From Syngnathus acus (lineage: Eukaryota > Chordata > Actinopteri > Syngnathiformes > Syngnathidae), in the NCBI RefSeq assembly GCF_901709675.1, contig NC_051094.1, positions 5,917,001 to 5,981,000 on the forward strand: a DNA stretch of 64,000 nt. The letters are read 5' to 3'. The position numbers and the translations under genes were made by a program. Within the stretch, counting starts at the first letter, position 1; every line of letters begins with the position of its first letter. Positions 60,801-64,000 of this stretch are shown in pieces. A model generated the notes under the pieces. It was not told where the DNA came from and searched no databases. It saw nothing but the letters and a program-made list of their open reading frames with translations.

Positions 60801-62718
60801 CCCCCTGGTCTGGCAAGACGACAGCAACTCAAGCTGCGGTTATGTCATCGAGTGGCATGACGCCCTCTGCCAGCAGGACTGCTACCTGGAGTGGGTCAAG
60901 CTGGCAATGGGAAGCACCAATGCTTCCATCGAATCAGGTATTTCAAGCGAAATGGTTTGACAAGTTTCATTAAAAAAATCCTTCTTACATTTTGGGATTT
61001 GTCCTTGAAACCAATGTCTCTGTTAGCCAACTTCCGGCCAGGTGTGAAGTACAACATCTCCCTGTTTAGCTGCTCTTCGGAGCTGCTTCAGTACTGGCAG
61101 GGCTACATGCAGGAACTGGGTAAGTGGGACTGACCTTTGGAATTTTTCAAAATGTCTTTACATTTTTAACAACTGTAATTGTTTCCCCCACCTAAGCTCC
61201 ATCCAGAAGCGTCCCCCACCTGTCCATCCGTCAGGAGGACTCCAATGTTTTCTTGACGTGGGAAGCCATGCCTGAGGCCCACAGGAGAGGTTACATCTTG
61301 GGCTACAATATTTACCTGAACAATGACTCCCAGCTCGTGCTACTCGGTACATATTGGCCTCCTCCGACAGTGTTTGAATGCAGCGACATTACCGCAATGT
61401 CTTCTTGTGCTCTTTCTGTCCAACGTGTTCCCCGCCCCGTCCATCCTTGCAGCCAATCTATCGGGGGAAGAAAGCAGGAAGTACACAGTGAAGGGTCTCT
61501 CCAAAGGCACCTATAAATTCACAGTCAAAGCCTTCACTTCAGCAGGCGAGGACACAGGCGCCACCATCTCCATCAGAGTGGATCAGTTGGGTATGTGCAT
61601 CCTCCAAATATTGTTACTCCCTGTAAATATTCTTGCACACTAAAATCACCTTTGGTTCTCTTCCTTCAAGATGATTGGCTCATCCTGAATATGCTGATAA
61701 CTCTGGGAACTCTAGCTTTATTATTGTCCATCGCCTCCTTCTTTTGCTATAAGAAACGAAAATGGTGAGTCGGAGCAGTTCCTTTTCTTGCTGAAACACT
61801 TTTTGTTTGAGTTCTTTACCTGAATATTGCCATTGAGTTGAAAGTGACGTATTGGCTGTTGCTTTTCCGTTTTGTTCTCATCAGGGTAAAGACGGCCTTC
61901 TGTCCAGACATACCGCAGCCGAAATTGAACGACGACTGGGGCAGGACACAGGTATGCGTCCTACTCGCTAGCTAGCATAGATGAAATCAATTTGATTTTG
62001 TAGGCTATATATATTTTTTTCGCCTGTTTTACATTTTTTGATCTTTGACTGAATCCGTTAGGGTCCGCTGGATGTGAGGCCATCTCCCCACAATCTGGTC
62101 CATGTTGTAGAAAAGCCCGAATTGGACTCCCTCAAAGGAGTGCTGGTCGTCATTCCCGAAGAGGATGAGGAGGAAGCGGATCGAATCGGAGACGCGTCGG
62201 TCGACACAGATGAGCCAGCGTCATTACGCTACTACAACCAAATGATTGACGAGCGCCCCGTAAGGCCACGCTCCCCGGACTCTTCGGACTCTTCGTCGTC
62301 TTCGATGGACTCCGGGCAAACGGATGTGACTTACACGGGAATCCAGACTTCAGCCTCATCTCTGGGCTTCCACACGGATCAACGGGATTCCGCCGAGTTT
62401 GGAATGGCTGCGAGCGGAGATGGTTACCGCCCTCAGAGGCAACCTGCAAGTCACAACTCGCTCCCGATTCCTCCGCAGTCTTCCCAAGCCGCCTGCTCCG
62501 GAGGCTACAAACCCCAAAGCTCTTGGAATTTGAACTCGCCCGGGGAGGCCGAAGAGCAGGAACGTCTGGCGCCCTGCTTGGGCTCGCCCACTTCCGTTGC
62601 CTCCACTCAGTTCCTCCTCCCTGACGGCGAGTCAGAGGAGCGCGGCGAAGAGAAACGCCCGCTCTCTGCTTCCGCGGCCGGCTGGTTCACCAACCTGCTG
62701 TCATCTGCTAAACCATGA
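57877..62718 (+). CDS. lifr: LIF receptor/OSM receptor family protein
   Basis: A type I membrane receptor of the gp130 family that signals through JAK/STAT3 for IL-6-type cytokines. Coding exons: 57877-57958, 58065-58201, 58466-58619, 58731-59009, 59198-59324, 59478-59614, 59748-59890, 59998-60151, 60241-60305, 60440-60677, 60755-60937, 61027-61119, 61197-61346, 61453-61590, 61671-61764, 61885-61951 and 62062-62718. They total 2898 nt, giving 965 residues. The order is signal peptide (1-25, LICCLLSVVHTHA), one half cytokine-receptor domain, an Ig-like domain (STTFCCIV), a second cytokine-receptor module with the WSXWS-like WGNWS, three FnIII domains, a TM segment (about 697-719), box 1 (PDIPQPK, about 732) and a tail with YxxQ STAT3 motifs at Tyr804 (YYNQ), Tyr869 (YRPQ) and Tyr896 (YKPQ). 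The end, STQFLLPDGE...GWFTNLLSSAKP, resembles LIFR. Human LIFR (1097 aa) has an extra N-terminal domain. The ATG context is GCCGCCATGC-like, and the start exon opens at 57817. Confidence 0.9.
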
Positions 62719-64000
62719 TATCCTCTCATTAGAAGTTGCTCAGCCAATGGGTTGGCCCCTCCCCCCCTTTTTACATTCACAAGTAAGTATTATCGGTGAC
62801 ATTGTGTGCAAACTGCAAAAAGCTTCAACCATCAGGCTAAACAAAATATCTTCATTTGATGGAGCAGTTTGACAGCAGGTCAATAATACGAGACTGAACT
62901 CAAGTGGGAGCCACTATTTCCTCATGAGAGTGGGCGGGGCATCGATGCAACGCTTATTGTCTAGCCAACATGACGCATAATTGCATCTGTCATTGTGAAG
63001 GTGGAAAAAAAAAAGTTGGAGTAGGCTTGAAGCCGCTATTTGAGGAAATGTGGTTCATCTCTTGGCTCTGTTCATGACTGTGGGCATTCGGCACTGTTTC
63101 AGTGTAGCAGCTTTTCAATTTTTGTTTCACTTCTTTTGTTTTACGCATTGTGATGTGAGTTTCAAATCACTAGAGTTTGAAAGTACTAATTATCAAACCA
63201 AACATTTCCATAAGTGTTTGTTGAAACACTGCAAAAGGAGTTGTCTTTTGAGTTCTTTCATGAGATGATGTCCTATGCACTTTTAATGAGTCATTATTTT
63301 TCACACAATCAGAAAGTTTTTTTTATGCTCTGGAATTGTCTGAATGGTGACACTGATGATATAAGCTAGAACGTTTTCAATGTCATGTACTGAACAAATG
63401 CTTTGATTTTTTTTGGGTGTGTTCCTAATTGTTTACATTTGTCTTTTTGTTTCATCTAGTTTGTTTGTAAATATTTTACTGGCCAGTTTTTTCTTTATTA
63501 CATGTAGTACAGTATATTACCTGCGAGTCAGCGAATTTCCACGCCAATATCGAGAATGAACTTTGGAAGTCAATCATAGTGTTCGAGTTGAATGCATCGT
63601 AATGCTTCCGGTCATTTGCACCATGTCACCTTTCACAGACTGCCTTGCAAGCTACTCAATCAAATTATGCATTATTAGAAATGACAACAGATGGACAATG
63701 TTTGAGACGGATGACGCTGGCAATTGCATATTGTTTGACTTCACTTTGGAGATTTTAGTCGTCTCCATATTTCTCATGATAGGAATACCGTTCCACAATT
63801 TGTGTCATGCTCCAATTATCCGCTGATATTCATTTGCATAAATATATACTAGAGAAATTATGTTAATTTCCAAGTCAACTTTCTCAGTGCCTACAGTCGA
63901 CAAGCTTTAAGTAAAACTACTGTGACAGGAACGGTAGCAAAAATACACTAACGTGGGTGGAACTGGAAGACTATGTTGGTCTACTTCTCAGGCGGTCCTT
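62719..64000 (+). other. Receptor 3' UTR and flank
   Basis: Follows the receptor stop codon. No further exon recognised on either strand. No canonical AATAAA is obvious on the plus strand, so the 3' UTR may run out of the window or use a variant signal. AT content is high and no repeat is recognised. Confidence 0.5.

Noticed and set aside
1-64000. CRISPR arrays, operons, phage or bacterial defence genes
   Set aside because: No regularly spaced repeats or prokaryotic gene layout; the sequence is intron-bearing vertebrate DNA.

Overview
The window is vertebrate nuclear DNA, most likely from an acanthomorph (percomorph-type) teleost. Evidence for this: intron-split genes with GT-AG junctions, AT-rich introns, long CA/TA/GATA microsatellites, tRNA-derived SINEs, hAT-like MITEs, and an L2/CR1-type LINE with a (TTTGAC)n tail. 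Protein identities come from my recall of the vertebrate families; no search was run.

Layout. Positions 1-26091 hold no exon I can support, only repeats and one large LINE copy (about 15.09-17.35 kb). Five genes follow. commd10 is on the minus strand (26092-29185; five coding exons, last exon not found). ap3s1 is on the minus strand (30577-35944; complete, 6 coding exons, 193 aa). cdo1 is on the plus strand (39980-43867; complete, 5 exons, 193 aa). cep78 is on the minus strand (46814-52823; complete, 15 coding exons, 742 aa). A LIFR/OSMR-family cytokine receptor is on the plus strand (57877-62718; 17 coding exons, 965 aa). All exon junctions were read by hand; they keep frame and use GT-AG splice sites.

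Functions. These are unrelated housekeeping and tissue genes, not a pathway cluster. COMMD10 belongs to the Commander/CCC endosomal recycling complex. AP3S1 is the small sigma subunit of the AP-3 adaptor. CDO1 commits cysteine to taurine/sulfate synthesis. CEP78 is a centriole/ciliary protein. The last gene is a gp130-family receptor. ap3s1 and cdo1 are divergent, as are cep78 and the receptor. commd10 lies head-to-tail behind ap3s1.

Most notable points: (i) the receptor has an OSMR-like ectodomain (no first cytokine-receptor domain) joined to a LIFR-like tail; (ii) ATG12, which sits between CDO1 and AP3S1 in human, is not visible between them here; (iii) genes from human 5q23, 9q21 and 5p13 lie side by side, as expected for the ancestral linkage kept on the chicken Z; (iv) three copies of one L2 family all abut TA/CA microsatellites, and the longest has its reverse transcriptase broken by one frame change. 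I found no CRISPR, operon or viral system, and no convincing evidence of a wholly new biological system.
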